Of a stretch of 64,000 nucleotides of DNA, positions 1 through 9,288 are shown in pieces (the stretch's first letter is position 1; every line of letters begins with the position of its first letter). The notes under the pieces are model-generated. The model was not told the origin of the DNA, searched no databases, and worked only from the letters and a program-made list of their open reading frames with translations. Source of the stretch: Sphingomonas sp. (GTDB lineage: Bacteria; Pseudomonadota; Alphaproteobacteria; Sphingomonadales; Sphingomonadaceae); contig NZ_QFOB01000005.1 of the NCBI RefSeq assembly GCF_003248515.1, forward strand, positions 62,001 to 126,000, in the 5' to 3' direction. A program made the translations under genes and the position numbers.

Positions 1-297
1 GCCGGCAGCAGCGAAATGCGCCCGCTTTACACCCATACCAACAAGCTGCCGCTGATCGCTGGCGATTATGTCGAGCTGGATGTCGAAATCTGGCCGGTCG
101 GCAGCGTGATACGGAAGGGTGAGACGCTGCGGCTCCTGATCGGGGGCCGGGACTTGCATGATTTCAGCACCGGGGCGCCCGAACTTGGCCACTCCCCCGA
201 CAACCGCGGGGTTCATCGTATCCGATCGAGCGCCGATCAGCCCAGCTATCTGACCTTGCCGATTCGTCGGATCTCGACCGGACTGTCGGGCACTTGA
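1..297 (+). CDS. CocE/NonD-family hydrolase, C-terminal fragment (5' end outside window)
   Basis: The reading frame is open from base 1 and stops with TGA at 295-297, so only about the last 98 residues are present. The segment resembles the C-terminal jelly-roll domain of the X-Pro dipeptidyl-peptidase/CocE family: a strand reading VELDVEIWPVGSVIRKGETL followed by LRLLIGGRDL, and near the end an NRGVHRI stretch before SYLTLPI. In this family the domain sits behind an alpha/beta-hydrolase core that cleaves esters or amides. The catalytic core lies upstream of the window and cannot be checked. The gene is codirectional with the LysR gene that follows 37 bp later. Confidence 0.7.
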   Translation, partial: AGSSEMRPLYTHTNKLPLIAGDYVELDVEIWPVGSVIRKGETLRLLIGGRDLHDFSTGAPELGHSPDNRGVHRIRSSADQPSYLTLPIRRISTGLSGT

Positions 298-334
298 TCG
301 GAGCCTTTGTTACACTTGCCGACTGGTTTACAAG

Positions 335-1390
335 ATGCTGATGGACCTCGACATCAGCATGCTGACGGATTTTCGGCTGGTGGCATTGCACGGAGGCTTC
401 GGCAGGGCGTCCCGGTCGACCGGACGGCCGAAGGCGACGCTGTCGAAGCGCGTGATCGAACTTGAGACGAATCTTGGGGTCCGGCTTTTCGACAGGTCGA
501 GCCGGAGCCTGCATCTGACGGAGGAAGGCCAGAAACTGCTGGTCTATGCCCAGCAGCTCGTCGACACCGTCGAAAGCATCCGCGAGGAACTTGGCGCGGG
601 GGCCGGCCACCCCAGCGGAAAGCTGCGGATCGCGGCACCGAGTGTATTCTCGCAAATCTGGCTTGGCCGGGTAACGGCTGAGTTCATCAAGCTCTATCCC
701 GAGGTCGAAATCGAGGCATTCGTGCTCGATCCGCCTGCCGACACCGCGGTAGAATTGTTCGATGTTTTGATCAGGGTGAACCCGCCGCCATCGATGGAAT
801 TGGTCGGTCGCGTGTGCGCACGCGACCACGCGCGTGTGGTCACTTCCCCGTCTATGATCGACTTTCTCGAACGGCAGTTGGCCGAGTCTGACGAGCCCGT
901 TCTGCCTGCAATCGCCCCGACCGGAATGACGTCGGTCGGGCCTTGGACGCTGGACTATAAAGGCCGCAGTTGCCGCGTGCAGCCGCAGATCCGTTTGCAC
1001 CTCCCTTCGCGTGTTATGATGCGTGATGCAGTTCGCGCCGGGTTCGGCTTCGCCGAACTCCCTGCCACCGTGGTCATGGGAGATCTCGATCTTGGTCATC
1101 TGGTCGACTTGGGCCCGGCTCCGGTGCCCGACGTCGCGGAGTGTCGCCCGCAGATTGTGGCAACGTCGTCTGCGCCCCGATCGCCGGACAGCAGGTTCGA
1201 CGTTTGCGCAAAGGGCTGCGGACGACCAAGGTCACAGGTGATACCGCAGCGTTGCGCCAAAGGTTCGCGGCGCTCCCGGGCTGTAGTCGCCGGAGAAATT
1301 CGCGTAGCTCACGAAGATCGGGTATTTCGCGCCGTTAAGGTTGCGCCCCCAGATGTCTATTCCCCAGATCTTGTCCGGCGATGTCCATGA
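335..1390 (+). CDS. LysR-family transcriptional regulator, C-terminus possibly frameshifted
   Basis: An N-terminal winged helix-turn-helix is visible (residues ~10-65; TLSKRVIELETNLGVRLFDR is the classic LysR recognition helix and wing), followed by a linker helix and an effector-binding domain starting near GKLRIAAPSVF. LysR proteins are usually about 300 residues, which here would end near base 1235, right at the stop of the convergent TonB receptor (1232). The annotated frame runs ~50 residues further and reads antisense to that receptor. Around 1190-1200 another frame gives VRRLRKGLRTT, more like a LysR tail, so an indel or sequencing error is possible. It may regulate the adjacent receptor, but no binding site was identified. 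Confidence 0.8.
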   Translation: MLMDLDISMLTDFRLVALHGGFGRASRSTGRPKATLSKRVIELETNLGVRLFDRSSRSLHLTEEGQKLLVYAQQLVDTVESIREELGAGAGHPSGKLRIAAPSVFSQIWLGRVTAEFIKLYPEVEIEAFVLDPPADTAVELFDVLIRVNPPPSMELVGRVCARDHARVVTSPSMIDFLERQLAESDEPVLPAIAPTGMTSVGPWTLDYKGRSCRVQPQIRLHLPSRVMMRDAVRAGFGFAELPATVVMGDLDLGHLVDLGPAPVPDVAECRPQIVATSSAPRSPDSRFDVCAKGCGRPRSQVIPQRCAKGSRRSRAVVAGEIRVAHEDRVFRAVKVAPPDVYSPDLVRRCP

Positions 1391-3469
1391 AAGACCCGCG
1401 CTGAGCAGCTGATAGGGCGCGCGCCGTTGCTCGGGGGAATTCTGAACGTCGAAATAGGCGGTCGATCGGAAGCTCAAGTTCACGTTCGCCACGAGATCGC
1501 CGATCCTGGTTTCCGCTTTGTAACGCGCCGCGACATTGCCGGACCAGGGGTCGGCAAACACAACGCGCTTGCCCGAGGCGTCGGCTACGAAGGTCGCGCC
1601 CTGCACGCCGTTCACATAAGGCGTGAACGTCGCATTTGGATAGGATCGGTAACGATAGTCGGCGTAGGTCAGATTGGCTGACAGCGTCAATCCGGTCGTT
1701 GGCTGAACTTCCAGTGACGCGTCAAATCCCTTGTTGCGCGCGCTTGCGGCGTTGCCGGTGATCGGGAATCCAAGCACGGGGGATACGAAGCGCACCTGTA
1801 GATCGCTGACGTCATAATAGAAGCCGCTCAGATTCAGCACCACGCGATTGCCGAACAGCCGTGACTTCAACCCTATTTCATACGCATCAATGAATTCCGC
1901 CTTGATCGGTGGCAGTACGGCGCCGCTCGTCGTGGTGATATTATAGTAGCCGCTTTTGAAGCCGCGATTGTAGCTGATGTAGGTGATGATCTTCTGCGTC
2001 ACCGCGAAATCGACAGTCGCTTTGTAGGTGAACGCGCCCTGGCTATCGCGCGGCGTCGGGTTTGATACGTTACGAGGGGGCGTCAGGACGCCCGCAGCGG
2101 TCAGCGTCTGATCGTAGGAATGCGTTAGCCGGTGAATATCGGTCGTATACCGCACGCCGCCTGTAAAATGCGCGCGATCGTTGAAGAATGGCACCGTAGC
2201 CTGCGCATAGGCGGCATAGGATATCGTCCGCTGCGCGTTATAATATCTGATCTGACCAGTAGCGCCCTGTCCGGTCGAGGTTCCCTCGATCGCGAAGGGG
2301 GTGTAGGCGGCATTATCGTGGAAGTAATATCCGCCGATGATCCACTTTGTTGCCGAGGACTGCAAGGATTGAACGTTTATCTCTTGCGTATATGTTTTCT
2401 CATCGAGGCCGAATCTGAAAGTGCTATACGGTATCGGCAGAGCGGTTGCGTTCTGGACGCCGTCACTTTTAAGCCGACGAGCACTCGAAATGCTCGTGAT
2501 GCTGGCCCAGGGTAAATCCTGCTCGATGCGCAACGATGCGCCGCCCTGCTTGGCGATGCGGTACTGGTTCACCACGTCCTGCGTATCATAGTAACCACCG
2601 ACGGGCGCGTTGGTATAGGGCGGCTTTTGTGTCCCGGGCAAGGTGGACAGCGTCAAGCCGGCATCCGCGCGCGATCTGTCATAGTCGGCGGCCAATGTAA
2701 CGGTGGTGCGATCAGTCGGCGTCCAGTACAGTTTGGAGCGTCCGCTGATATTGTTGTTCAGATACGAATCCGAACCGTTGAAGAGATTGTGCCCCCAGCC
2801 TTGCGACTGACGAGATCCTGCTACGGAAAGATCGATCGCGAGATTGTCCGAAAGGCCGGTCGTTCCGTAGAAGCTGCCGGACACAGTCCGATAATTGGCG
2901 TAACCGGCAGTCAGGTCGAGTGACGGAGTGTGGCTGGGCGTGCGCGTCACAATGCTGACCGCGCCAGCCGCTGCATTGCGACCGAAGAGAGTGCCCTGCG
3001 GCCCCTTGAGCATCTCGATCCGTTCGATGTTGTTGAGCGAGAATACGGAGCCGCTCGGCGATGGCAGGTAGACGCCGTCGATATAGGTTGTTGCCGGTGG
3101 CTCATTGCCGACGGCGCCGGAGTTCACGCCGAAACCGCGTATATAGGGCGTGACCCCGGTCGACGCGGCCTGATAATTCAGCCCCGCGGTTACGGTGGCG
3201 AGATCCGCCACGCTGGTCACGCGCTGTTCCTGAAGTGTGGCGCCAGTGACGGCGCTGATGCTGATCGGGACCTTCTGGATAGATTCGTCGCGCTTTTGCG
3301 CGGTCACGATAATGTCAGCGATCCCTGATTGGGTATCGGTCGTCGATTGCCTCTGCGCAGCGGCGGGTTGCGTGGCTGGGACGTGCCCGGACGCGTTTTG
3401 AGCGCGCGCCGCGAATGCGCAACCGAGTGCGCACGTCATGGACGTCGATAATATGAGTGCCCTGTTCAT
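1232..3469 (-). CDS. TonB-dependent receptor A
   Basis: Outer-membrane active-transport receptor of about 745 residues. It has an N-terminal signal peptide (MNRALILSTSMTCALGCAFA, cleavage near ARAQ), a TonB-box-like DIIVTAQKR, a plug domain with IERIEMLKGPQGTLFGRNAA, and a long beta-barrel ending in a terminal aromatic/Leu strand (FGATLRYHL). The ATG at 3473-3475 touches the Shine-Dalgarno sequence GAGGGGAG directly, so the ATG at 3467-3469 (6 nt spacing) is preferred. It is close in sequence to receptor C (10098): both carry NSG..GNEP, DGVY.PSP.GSV and the same plug motif. The ligand is unknown; this plug type is common for non-iron organic ligands in sphingomonads. It is divergent from receptor B with 1.1 kb between them. 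Confidence 0.93.
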   Translation of the reverse strand: MNRALILSTSMTCALGCAFAARAQNASGHVPATQPAAAQRQSTTDTQSGIADIIVTAQKRDESIQKVPISISAVTGATLQEQRVTSVADLATVTAGLNYQAASTGVTPYIRGFGVNSGAVGNEPPATTYIDGVYLPSPSGSVFSLNNIERIEMLKGPQGTLFGRNAAAGAVSIVTRTPSHTPSLDLTAGYANYRTVSGSFYGTTGLSDNLAIDLSVAGSRQSQGWGHNLFNGSDSYLNNNISGRSKLYWTPTDRTTVTLAADYDRSRADAGLTLSTLPGTQKPPYTNAPVGGYYDTQDVVNQYRIAKQGGASLRIEQDLPWASITSISSARRLKSDGVQNATALPIPYSTFRFGLDEKTYTQEINVQSLQSSATKWIIGGYYFHDNAAYTPFAIEGTSTGQGATGQIRYYNAQRTISYAAYAQATVPFFNDRAHFTGGVRYTTDIHRLTHSYDQTLTAAGVLTPPRNVSNPTPRDSQGAFTYKATVDFAVTQKIITYISYNRGFKSGYYNITTTSGAVLPPIKAEFIDAYEIGLKSRLFGNRVVLNLSGFYYDVSDLQVRFVSPVLGFPITGNAASARNKGFDASLEVQPTTGLTLSANLTYADYRYRSYPNATFTPYVNGVQGATFVADASGKRVVFADPWSGNVAARYKAETRIGDLVANVNLSFRSTAYFDVQNSPEQRRAPYQLLSAGLSWTSPDKIWGIDIWGRNLNGAKYPIFVSYANFSGDYSPGAPRTFGATLRYHL

Positions 3470-3644
3470 GCTCATCTCCCCTCGTTTATTTTATTGATTG
3501 TTCTGCACGGCCGAACCGCGCCCAGTGCCAAGGGCCGCAGTCCGCGCTTCACCGTAGCTCCAGCTGCGAAAGGCAGGCGATCGCGGACGGAGTCACCACA
3601 AAAATCGCGAAAATCGATAATAATCGATCTACGCAACGTTCATA

Positions 3645-3670
3645 TTGTCAATATAAGATAATATCGTCAA
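3645..3670 (-). promoter_or_regulatory. Shared receptor-promoter element, copy 1 (upstream of receptor A)
   Basis: Read toward receptor A the site has a first half TTGACGATATTATC and a second half TATTGACAA, with GAC cores 19 bp apart. Read on the plus strand this is also a near-direct repeat, ATATTGTCAATAT and ATATCGTCAATAT, offset by 19 bp. It matches the element upstream of receptor B at about 19 of 26 positions in the same orientation relative to the gene. It lies ~175 bp upstream of the receptor A start. Regulatory role is inferred. Confidence 0.45.
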
Positions 3671-4478
3671 TATCATTTCGGTCCGCTGGGGTGGCTTGAC
3701 TGGATGGGGGCATGGTCGCCGATTTCGAATGCGCCGACCGCGTCGCTCCAGCGGGCAACTCATGGAAACTCTCAATGGACGGTCCGGCGCAGTTCGTGGT
3801 GATCGGGGCCGAAGGGCCAATGTGCGATTGCGCCATGCTGCGCGCATGCTCGATTTTGTCCCCTGGCTGGTCGGTTCGCCGACGGCTGCGCTTCTTCGCC
3901 AGGCTCAAGGAAGGCGCTGTCTAGGCGAAAGCATATGCCGGCCACCGGGTCGGTCGGCGGGCAAGTCGACAGCACAGGTGGGGCGACAGTTTCATCGGAA
4001 TCGCGGCTTTACGGTATGGCGCGATGATCGGAAGCTGCATCCCGATCGGTCGGGCCATCTTCCGTTCGTGGATGCGCGTTACGCTTGGCGGCCGAGGTTT
4101 TTGATGTGGTACGATCTCCTATTTTGCCGAGGAGCGGCGCGCCCACAGTCAGAGGACGTCGCGAGACGCAAGCCGTTGCTGTCATCGGCTACATTCGTGG
4201 ACGCCATGTCCACGCAGCGTCGTCGACCCCATTTTGCGTGCCATCTGGCAAGAGTTTGAAGGTGCTTTCACGCTGATCCCGCGTCGCTTGGGCGCGCATT
4301 CGGGCGCCCACGGGTTTCCGCTGTCATTCCCCTCGGCCATAAGTAAATATTTGATTATAAAAGAATCTATCCGAAATGTGCGGCGTGTGTGGCCGGTGGT
4401 GGCTTTTGTGTTGGTAGGGAAATTCCGACGCATAAAATGAATAAATTATCAAATAGCGATAATCCGGTTTGAGAAATT

Positions 4479-4504
4479 TGGACGATAATATCTCTCTTTG
4501 ACAT
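4479..4504 (+). promoter_or_regulatory. Shared receptor-promoter element, copy 2 (upstream of receptor B)
   Basis: Reads TGGACGATAATATC then CTTTGACAT, with the two GAC cores 19 bp apart as in copy 1. It lies about 70 bp upstream of the receptor B start. Being conserved in sequence, spacing and orientation at two divergent receptor genes suggests a common regulator. Confidence 0.45.
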
Positions 4505-4576
4505 TCGTGAGATGTGAGGGCTAAGCCCGCGATACGCCGGACGAGAGATCCGGCCGTTCGGGCATCAGGAGAGGTT

Positions 4577-6775
4577 ATGAAGGGCGTGAAGACGGCGGTG
4601 GCGCTGATGTGTGCGCATTCGATGCTGACACCGGCGTTCGCGCAGGGGCTCAAACCCGACGCGCAAGCGAATGGCGATCCGGTTGGGGCGCAGCCGGCTG
4701 TGAATGAGGAGCAATCGTCGGGCCGGCCTCAAGCAGCCGCCGCTGACAGCGATATTGTCGTTACGGCGCTCAAGAATTCCGTATCGCTACAGAGGACGCC
4801 AGCAGCGATTTCGGTCGTAACAGGTGACGTCATCGTCAAGCGGAACATCGTGGACCTTCGCTCGATCGGGCCTTTGGTGCCGTCGTTCAAGACCAACTTC
4901 GAGGGGACCGCGACGCAGATTTTTGCGCGCGGTGTTGGCAAGCAGGTTGACCAAAGCAATATTCCGGATGCGGTCGGTGTCGTCATTGATGGCGTCGCCA
5001 TTCCGCAGCATTCCAGCGTTTTCGGCATGTTCGACATAAGCAGCGTTCAGATTCTGCCCGGGCCGCAGGGCACGCTTTACGGAAGCTCGGCAATCGGGGG
5101 TGTCGTCAATATTACAACGAACCGGCCATCCAATGACTGGAGCGGCTCGCTTGTAGCAGAAGGCGGCAATTATAATTCCCTCCACATTACCGGAGTCCAG
5201 AACGTTCCGGTGACGAGAAACTGGAGTCTGCGAGCCGTCTATAACGGTAATTACCATGGTCCATACAATGACAATGGAACATATACCGATAATATGACCG
5301 CATTCAGGCTATCATCTCTTTATAATTCGGACAGCGGATTTGCGTTTTACCTGGGCGGCATGTATGGTCATGATAGGTATCGCCTGTCGCCATCGGTGCC
5401 GTTCCCGATCCTCAATGGCAATCCGTACAAGATCATGCCGTTTGATCCGGCGACGGCCATATTTTATCCGCCAAATGGTGGGGCGACAGACGCCGGCAGA
5501 GTTCGCGTCGACGTAGCATCGATCACGGCTGAGCTTTCCAAGAAATTGGGGGATGTCACGATCACTTATTCGGGCGGATATGCTCTGCGGCGCACGCCAG
5601 GTGCAGGAAGTTCCGACGGATACAATATTTTTGCGGTCGCCGGCTTCATGAATCCCTATCAACTCAACGATGACGGCTTCAACAACGAGATCCGCGCAAC
5701 CAACGGCACGTCATCGCGCCTGTCGTGGATTTTGGGGGCCTATCAGTCTTATTCCAAGAGCCATGAATTCTACGTTTTTGGGCCCAATCTGTCCGGATAT
5801 GCGTATGACACCATCCGGCACACATATGCGGCCTATGGCCAGGCAACCTTTTCGATCACGGACTCGACCCGCATAACGGGCGGCTTGCGCGTCTCGAAGG
5901 ATTCGCTGCGGACCGACGATGATGCCCGGGTGTTCTTTCCGGCCGGCAACTTCCCCAACTTTGACAGAGGCGTGATCCCGTTCAGCTACGATCAGAGTTG
6001 GAACCGGCTCAACTGGAAGGCGGCGATCGAACAGGATCTGGGTGCCCGCTCGATGTTTTATGCATTCGTCCAGTCCGGCTTCAATCCAGGTACGTTCAAT
6101 GGCAACGCGCCAAACCCCGGTGGGCTCGTCAAACCGCAATCGATGGTGGGCTATACGGCGGGAATAAAGAACAGGTTTGGCCCGATAACGCTTAATTTCG
6201 AGGCCTATCTTTACAACTATAAAGACCAGATCATCGCGCTGCCCGATCTTGTCAACGGGACAAATGTGCTCGGTAATGCGCAGAAGACGCAGATGTACGG
6301 GCTCCAGGCCGACAGCGTGTTCAACGTGACGTCGACGACGCAGTTCAGAGCCAACATGGGCTATCTCCACGCCCGCTTCGACGAGTTCAATTACGTCAGC
6401 GGCTCATTGCAGGATTTCGCCGGCAACATTCCCTCTTTCTCCCCCAGGCTTACCGCGAGCATCGGTGCGTCGCAGACGTTCAAACTTGCAAGCGGCGGCT
6501 CGGCGGAGGCGCGCGTCGATAGCTATCTGACGACGTCCTACTGGTTTGAATTTACCAACACCCCGGGCTTCAAGCAGGACGGCTATACCAAAACGGACCT
6601 GACGCTGACCTACACCTCGCCCGATGGCAAATGGTCGATCGCTGGCTGGGTCAAGAATATCGAAGACAGCTGGACCGCTGCGTCGGGGGGCACGGCGCCG
6701 GGGCGGCCTTATCCGGCGGTGGCGTATTTCGAACCCCCGCGCACATGGGGCGGGCGCGTCTCACTCAAATGGTGA
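4577..6775 (+). CDS. TonB-dependent receptor B
   Basis: Outer-membrane receptor of about 732 residues. Start chosen at ATG 4577, preceded by AGGAGAGG; this begins a good signal peptide (MKGVKTAVALMCAHSMLTPA, then FAQ). The plug domain includes DIVVTALKN, VQILPGPQGTLYGSSAIGG and VVNITT. The barrel ends in GGRVSLKW, with the terminal aromatic expected for BAM recognition. It is more distant from receptors A and C than they are from each other, so it likely takes a different ligand. The semialdehyde dehydrogenase follows ~120 bp downstream on the same strand and may be cotranscribed. Confidence 0.93.
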   Translation: MKGVKTAVALMCAHSMLTPAFAQGLKPDAQANGDPVGAQPAVNEEQSSGRPQAAAADSDIVVTALKNSVSLQRTPAAISVVTGDVIVKRNIVDLRSIGPLVPSFKTNFEGTATQIFARGVGKQVDQSNIPDAVGVVIDGVAIPQHSSVFGMFDISSVQILPGPQGTLYGSSAIGGVVNITTNRPSNDWSGSLVAEGGNYNSLHITGVQNVPVTRNWSLRAVYNGNYHGPYNDNGTYTDNMTAFRLSSLYNSDSGFAFYLGGMYGHDRYRLSPSVPFPILNGNPYKIMPFDPATAIFYPPNGGATDAGRVRVDVASITAELSKKLGDVTITYSGGYALRRTPGAGSSDGYNIFAVAGFMNPYQLNDDGFNNEIRATNGTSSRLSWILGAYQSYSKSHEFYVFGPNLSGYAYDTIRHTYAAYGQATFSITDSTRITGGLRVSKDSLRTDDDARVFFPAGNFPNFDRGVIPFSYDQSWNRLNWKAAIEQDLGARSMFYAFVQSGFNPGTFNGNAPNPGGLVKPQSMVGYTAGIKNRFGPITLNFEAYLYNYKDQIIALPDLVNGTNVLGNAQKTQMYGLQADSVFNVTSTTQFRANMGYLHARFDEFNYVSGSLQDFAGNIPSFSPRLTASIGASQTFKLASGGSAEARVDSYLTTSYWFEFTNTPGFKQDGYTKTDLTLTYTSPDGKWSIAGWVKNIEDSWTAASGGTAPGRPYPAVAYFEPPRTWGGRVSLKW

Positions 6776-6894
6776 CGCTGCCAGCCTGTGATCGGAGTGT
6801 GGGTAATTGGGGCGATCGCGGCGGAGACGCGGCGATCGCCAGCTGGCTGATGGTTGTACGGGCGTGAGGCGTCGTCGACCGTGAGGGAGTGAGC

Positions 6895-8391
6895 ATGCGA
6901 TCGGTAATGCATTTCATAGATGGGGCCGCAGCCTCGTTTGGCGGCGGCACAGGCAAGGTGTTCGCGCCGACCACCGGCGAAGTACAGGCCACGGTCGAAC
7001 TGGGCGATCGGGCGGTGCTCGAACGGGCTGTCGTCAGCGCGCGCGCGGCGCAAGCCGGTTGGGCAAGTATCAACCCGCAGCGCCGCGCGCGCGTCATGTT
7101 CGCCTTCAAGGGCCTGCTGGAGGCTCGGATGGATGAGCTTGCCGAGCTGCTCGCGTCCGAGCACGGCAAGGTTGTCTCGGATGCCAGAGGCGATATTCAG
7201 CGTGGTCTCGACGTGGTCGAATTCGCCTGCGGAATTCCTCATTTGCTCAAGGGCGAGTTTTCCGAAGGCGCCGGGGCCGGGATCGACGTCTATTCAATGC
7301 GTCAGCCGCTCGGCGTGGTTGCCGGGATCACCCCGTTCAATTTTCCGGCGATGATCCCGCTGTGGATGCTGGCGCCGGCGATCGTCTGCGGCAATGCTTT
7401 CATCCTCAAGCCATCGGAACGCGATCCGTCTGTGCCTGTGCGGCTGGCCGAATTGCTGTGCGAGGCCGGATTGCCGGCCGGTGTGCTCAATGTCGTTCAG
7501 GGCGACAAACAGATCGTCGATGCGATACTCGACCATCCGGATATCAAGGCGGTCAGCTTCGTCGGCTCGTCGGATATCGCGCAATATGTCTATGGCCGCG
7601 GCGCAGCGGCGGGCAAGCGCATGCAATGTATGGGAGGTGCCAAGAACCACGGCATCGTGATGCCCGATGCTGATCTGGACCAGACGGTCGCAGACATATT
7701 GGGTGCGGCCTATGGATCGGCGGGCGAACGATGCATGGCGCTGCCGGTGGTGGTGCCGGTCGGCGAGGCGACGGCAGACGCGCTGCGCGACAAATTGGTC
7801 GGCGAAATTGACAAGCTCAAGGTCGGCATCTCGACCGATCCCGAGGCGCATTTCGGGCCTGTCGTGTCGGCACAACACAAGGAACGGATCGAGCATTACA
7901 TTCAGATGGCGGTCGAGGAGGGATCGGAGCTTGTGGTCGATGGCCGCGGCTTCGGGTTGCAGGGCTACGAGAATGGCTATTTCCTGGCACCAACCCTGCT
8001 CGATCGCGTCACGTCCGGCATGAAAAGTTATCAGGACGAGATTTTCGGCCCCGTGCTTCAGATCGTGCGGGCGCGCAACTTCGAGGAGGCGGTGGCCCTC
8101 CCGACCCGTCACCAATATGGCAATGGTGTCGCGATCTTCACGCGCAACGGTGATGCGGCGCGTGAGTTTGCCAGCAGGGTCGAGGTTGGCATGGTGGGCA
8201 TCAACGTGCCGATTCCGGTGCCGGTATCCTACCACAGCTTCGGTGGCTGGAAACGGTCGGGATTCGGCGACATGAACCAATATGGCATGGACGGGATCCG
8301 CTTCTACACGCGGGTCAAAACGGTCACGCAGCGATGGCCGAGCGGCGGGAAGGTGCTCGATCAGAGTTTCGTCATCCCGACGATGCGATGA
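6895..8391 (+). CDS. CoA-acylating methylmalonate-semialdehyde dehydrogenase family
   Basis: Aldehyde dehydrogenase superfamily protein of about 498 residues, normal length for MmsA/IolA. These enzymes oxidise methylmalonate or malonate semialdehyde with NAD+ and CoA to propionyl-CoA or acetyl-CoA plus CO2. Visible signatures are the N-terminal FIDG, GVVAGITPFNFPAMIP of the NAD site, the GKRMQCMGGAKNH stretch typical of MMSDH, and catalytic Cys280 in GERCMA. The ATG at 6895 behind GAGGGAG is preferred over an in-frame GTG at 6889. The acyl-CoA product would suit the CoA-linked cleavage enzymes further along, but the true substrate is not determined by sequence. Confidence 0.9.
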   Translation: MRSVMHFIDGAAASFGGGTGKVFAPTTGEVQATVELGDRAVLERAVVSARAAQAGWASINPQRRARVMFAFKGLLEARMDELAELLASEHGKVVSDARGDIQRGLDVVEFACGIPHLLKGEFSEGAGAGIDVYSMRQPLGVVAGITPFNFPAMIPLWMLAPAIVCGNAFILKPSERDPSVPVRLAELLCEAGLPAGVLNVVQGDKQIVDAILDHPDIKAVSFVGSSDIAQYVYGRGAAAGKRMQCMGGAKNHGIVMPDADLDQTVADILGAAYGSAGERCMALPVVVPVGEATADALRDKLVGEIDKLKVGISTDPEAHFGPVVSAQHKERIEHYIQMAVEEGSELVVDGRGFGLQGYENGYFLAPTLLDRVTSGMKSYQDEIFGPVLQIVRARNFEEAVALPTRHQYGNGVAIFTRNGDAAREFASRVEVGMVGINVPIPVPVSYHSFGGWKRSGFGDMNQYGMDGIRFYTRVKTVTQRWPSGGKVLDQSFVIPTMR

Positions 8392-8573
8392 TCGCGCGTC
8401 GGGAGCCGACGCGCAACGGGGGAAGGGACGTCGCGGCCCACCGGCATATTGTCTCCGCCATCGGGGATGCGGTTGCCAGTTGTCTCGCGAGCGCGCCGGA
8501 CAATCCCTTGAGAATTTATGCGCGCCCGGAGGCGTGCGCGGTGCGTGACAACGACAACGGATAGGAGGAAATC

Positions 8574-9236
8574 ATGGCCCTCACCAGACTTGGACATGTT
8601 GCATATACCGCGACCGACGCGGCCACGGCGGGCTTCAAGACGCTGCCCTGGGTCGATGAGGTCGTCGGCGCGCTCCAGTCGTATCGAGACCAGCAACCGA
8701 GCGCGGAAGATCTTGCCCGGGTGGACAATTACCAGGTGACCCCGCTCGAATATTTCAAGAACCCGCACCTGCGGGTGCGCGCTCTTGAAAACGAGGCCGG
8801 GCACATGTTTCGCAACATGATCGCGCAGATGGACGAACATCTCGATGAGGAGATGGCCCGCACGGTCGCGTACGCTGCGGGCCTTGCCCACGGCAAACGG
8901 CGCATGTCTTCGTTCATGAATGGGCAGAAGCTCGATGGCGGGCCTGAAGCGATGGCCAAGATGCAGGACACCGGCCATTCGGCTGCTGGCCCGCGACACA
9001 CCACCGCCCTGTTCGCGCATTACAATGACCAGCTGGTGGAGGTGGCGCGCACCGAGGATTCCTATGGCGCGCATACCGGCAAGGAATCTCCGGCAACGAG
9101 CGCATTCTTCGATGGCTTTATCGATGGTTATATGGCGACCGATCCGAAGCTCGTCCGTATCGAAGAGCTCCATCGTGATCGGCCGGATGGGCGGACCGAA
9201 TTCGTCCATCGCTTCTGGTACGCGCCGGGCGACTGA
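8574..9236 (+). CDS. Conserved-looking protein of unknown function (220 aa)
   Basis: Preceded by a strong ribosome-binding site (AGGAGG, 7 nt before the ATG), so translation is well supported. It is a soluble protein with no signal peptide or membrane segment. It is rich in His, Asp and Glu, with a central helix-like stretch (AGHMFRNMIAQMDEHLDEEM) and a C-terminal HRFWYAPGD. I do not recognise the family. The many conserved-looking His/Asp/Glu residues would suit metal binding, but this is speculation. It follows the semialdehyde dehydrogenase on the same strand. Confidence 0.75.
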   Translation: MALTRLGHVAYTATDAATAGFKTLPWVDEVVGALQSYRDQQPSAEDLARVDNYQVTPLEYFKNPHLRVRALENEAGHMFRNMIAQMDEHLDEEMARTVAYAAGLAHGKRRMSSFMNGQKLDGGPEAMAKMQDTGHSAAGPRHTTALFAHYNDQLVEVARTEDSYGAHTGKESPATSAFFDGFIDGYMATDPKLVRIEELHRDRPDGRTEFVHRFWYAPGD

Positions 9237-9288
9237 GGTTTGCGCCGCGGCGCACCGCGTGGGGCGGCGGCGATCTGGCGCGGTTAGG

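Larger units (their letters stand above)
3470..4576. other. 1.1 kb intergenic region between divergent TonB receptors; no confident gene
   Basis: Short open frames exist (for example 3696-4259 plus, 3712-3924 plus), but none has a ribosome-binding site or a recognisable family signature, and frame-to-frame switching gives no clear homolog. Both ends are AT-rich (3600-3680 and 4330-4510) and carry a shared 26-bp element described separately. The GC-rich centre may be a decayed gene; I cannot name it. Confidence 0.5.

Noticed and set aside
3696..4259. 187-codon frame between receptors A and B
   Set aside because: No ribosome-binding site, high Arg content and no recognisable domain; treated as non-coding or decayed.
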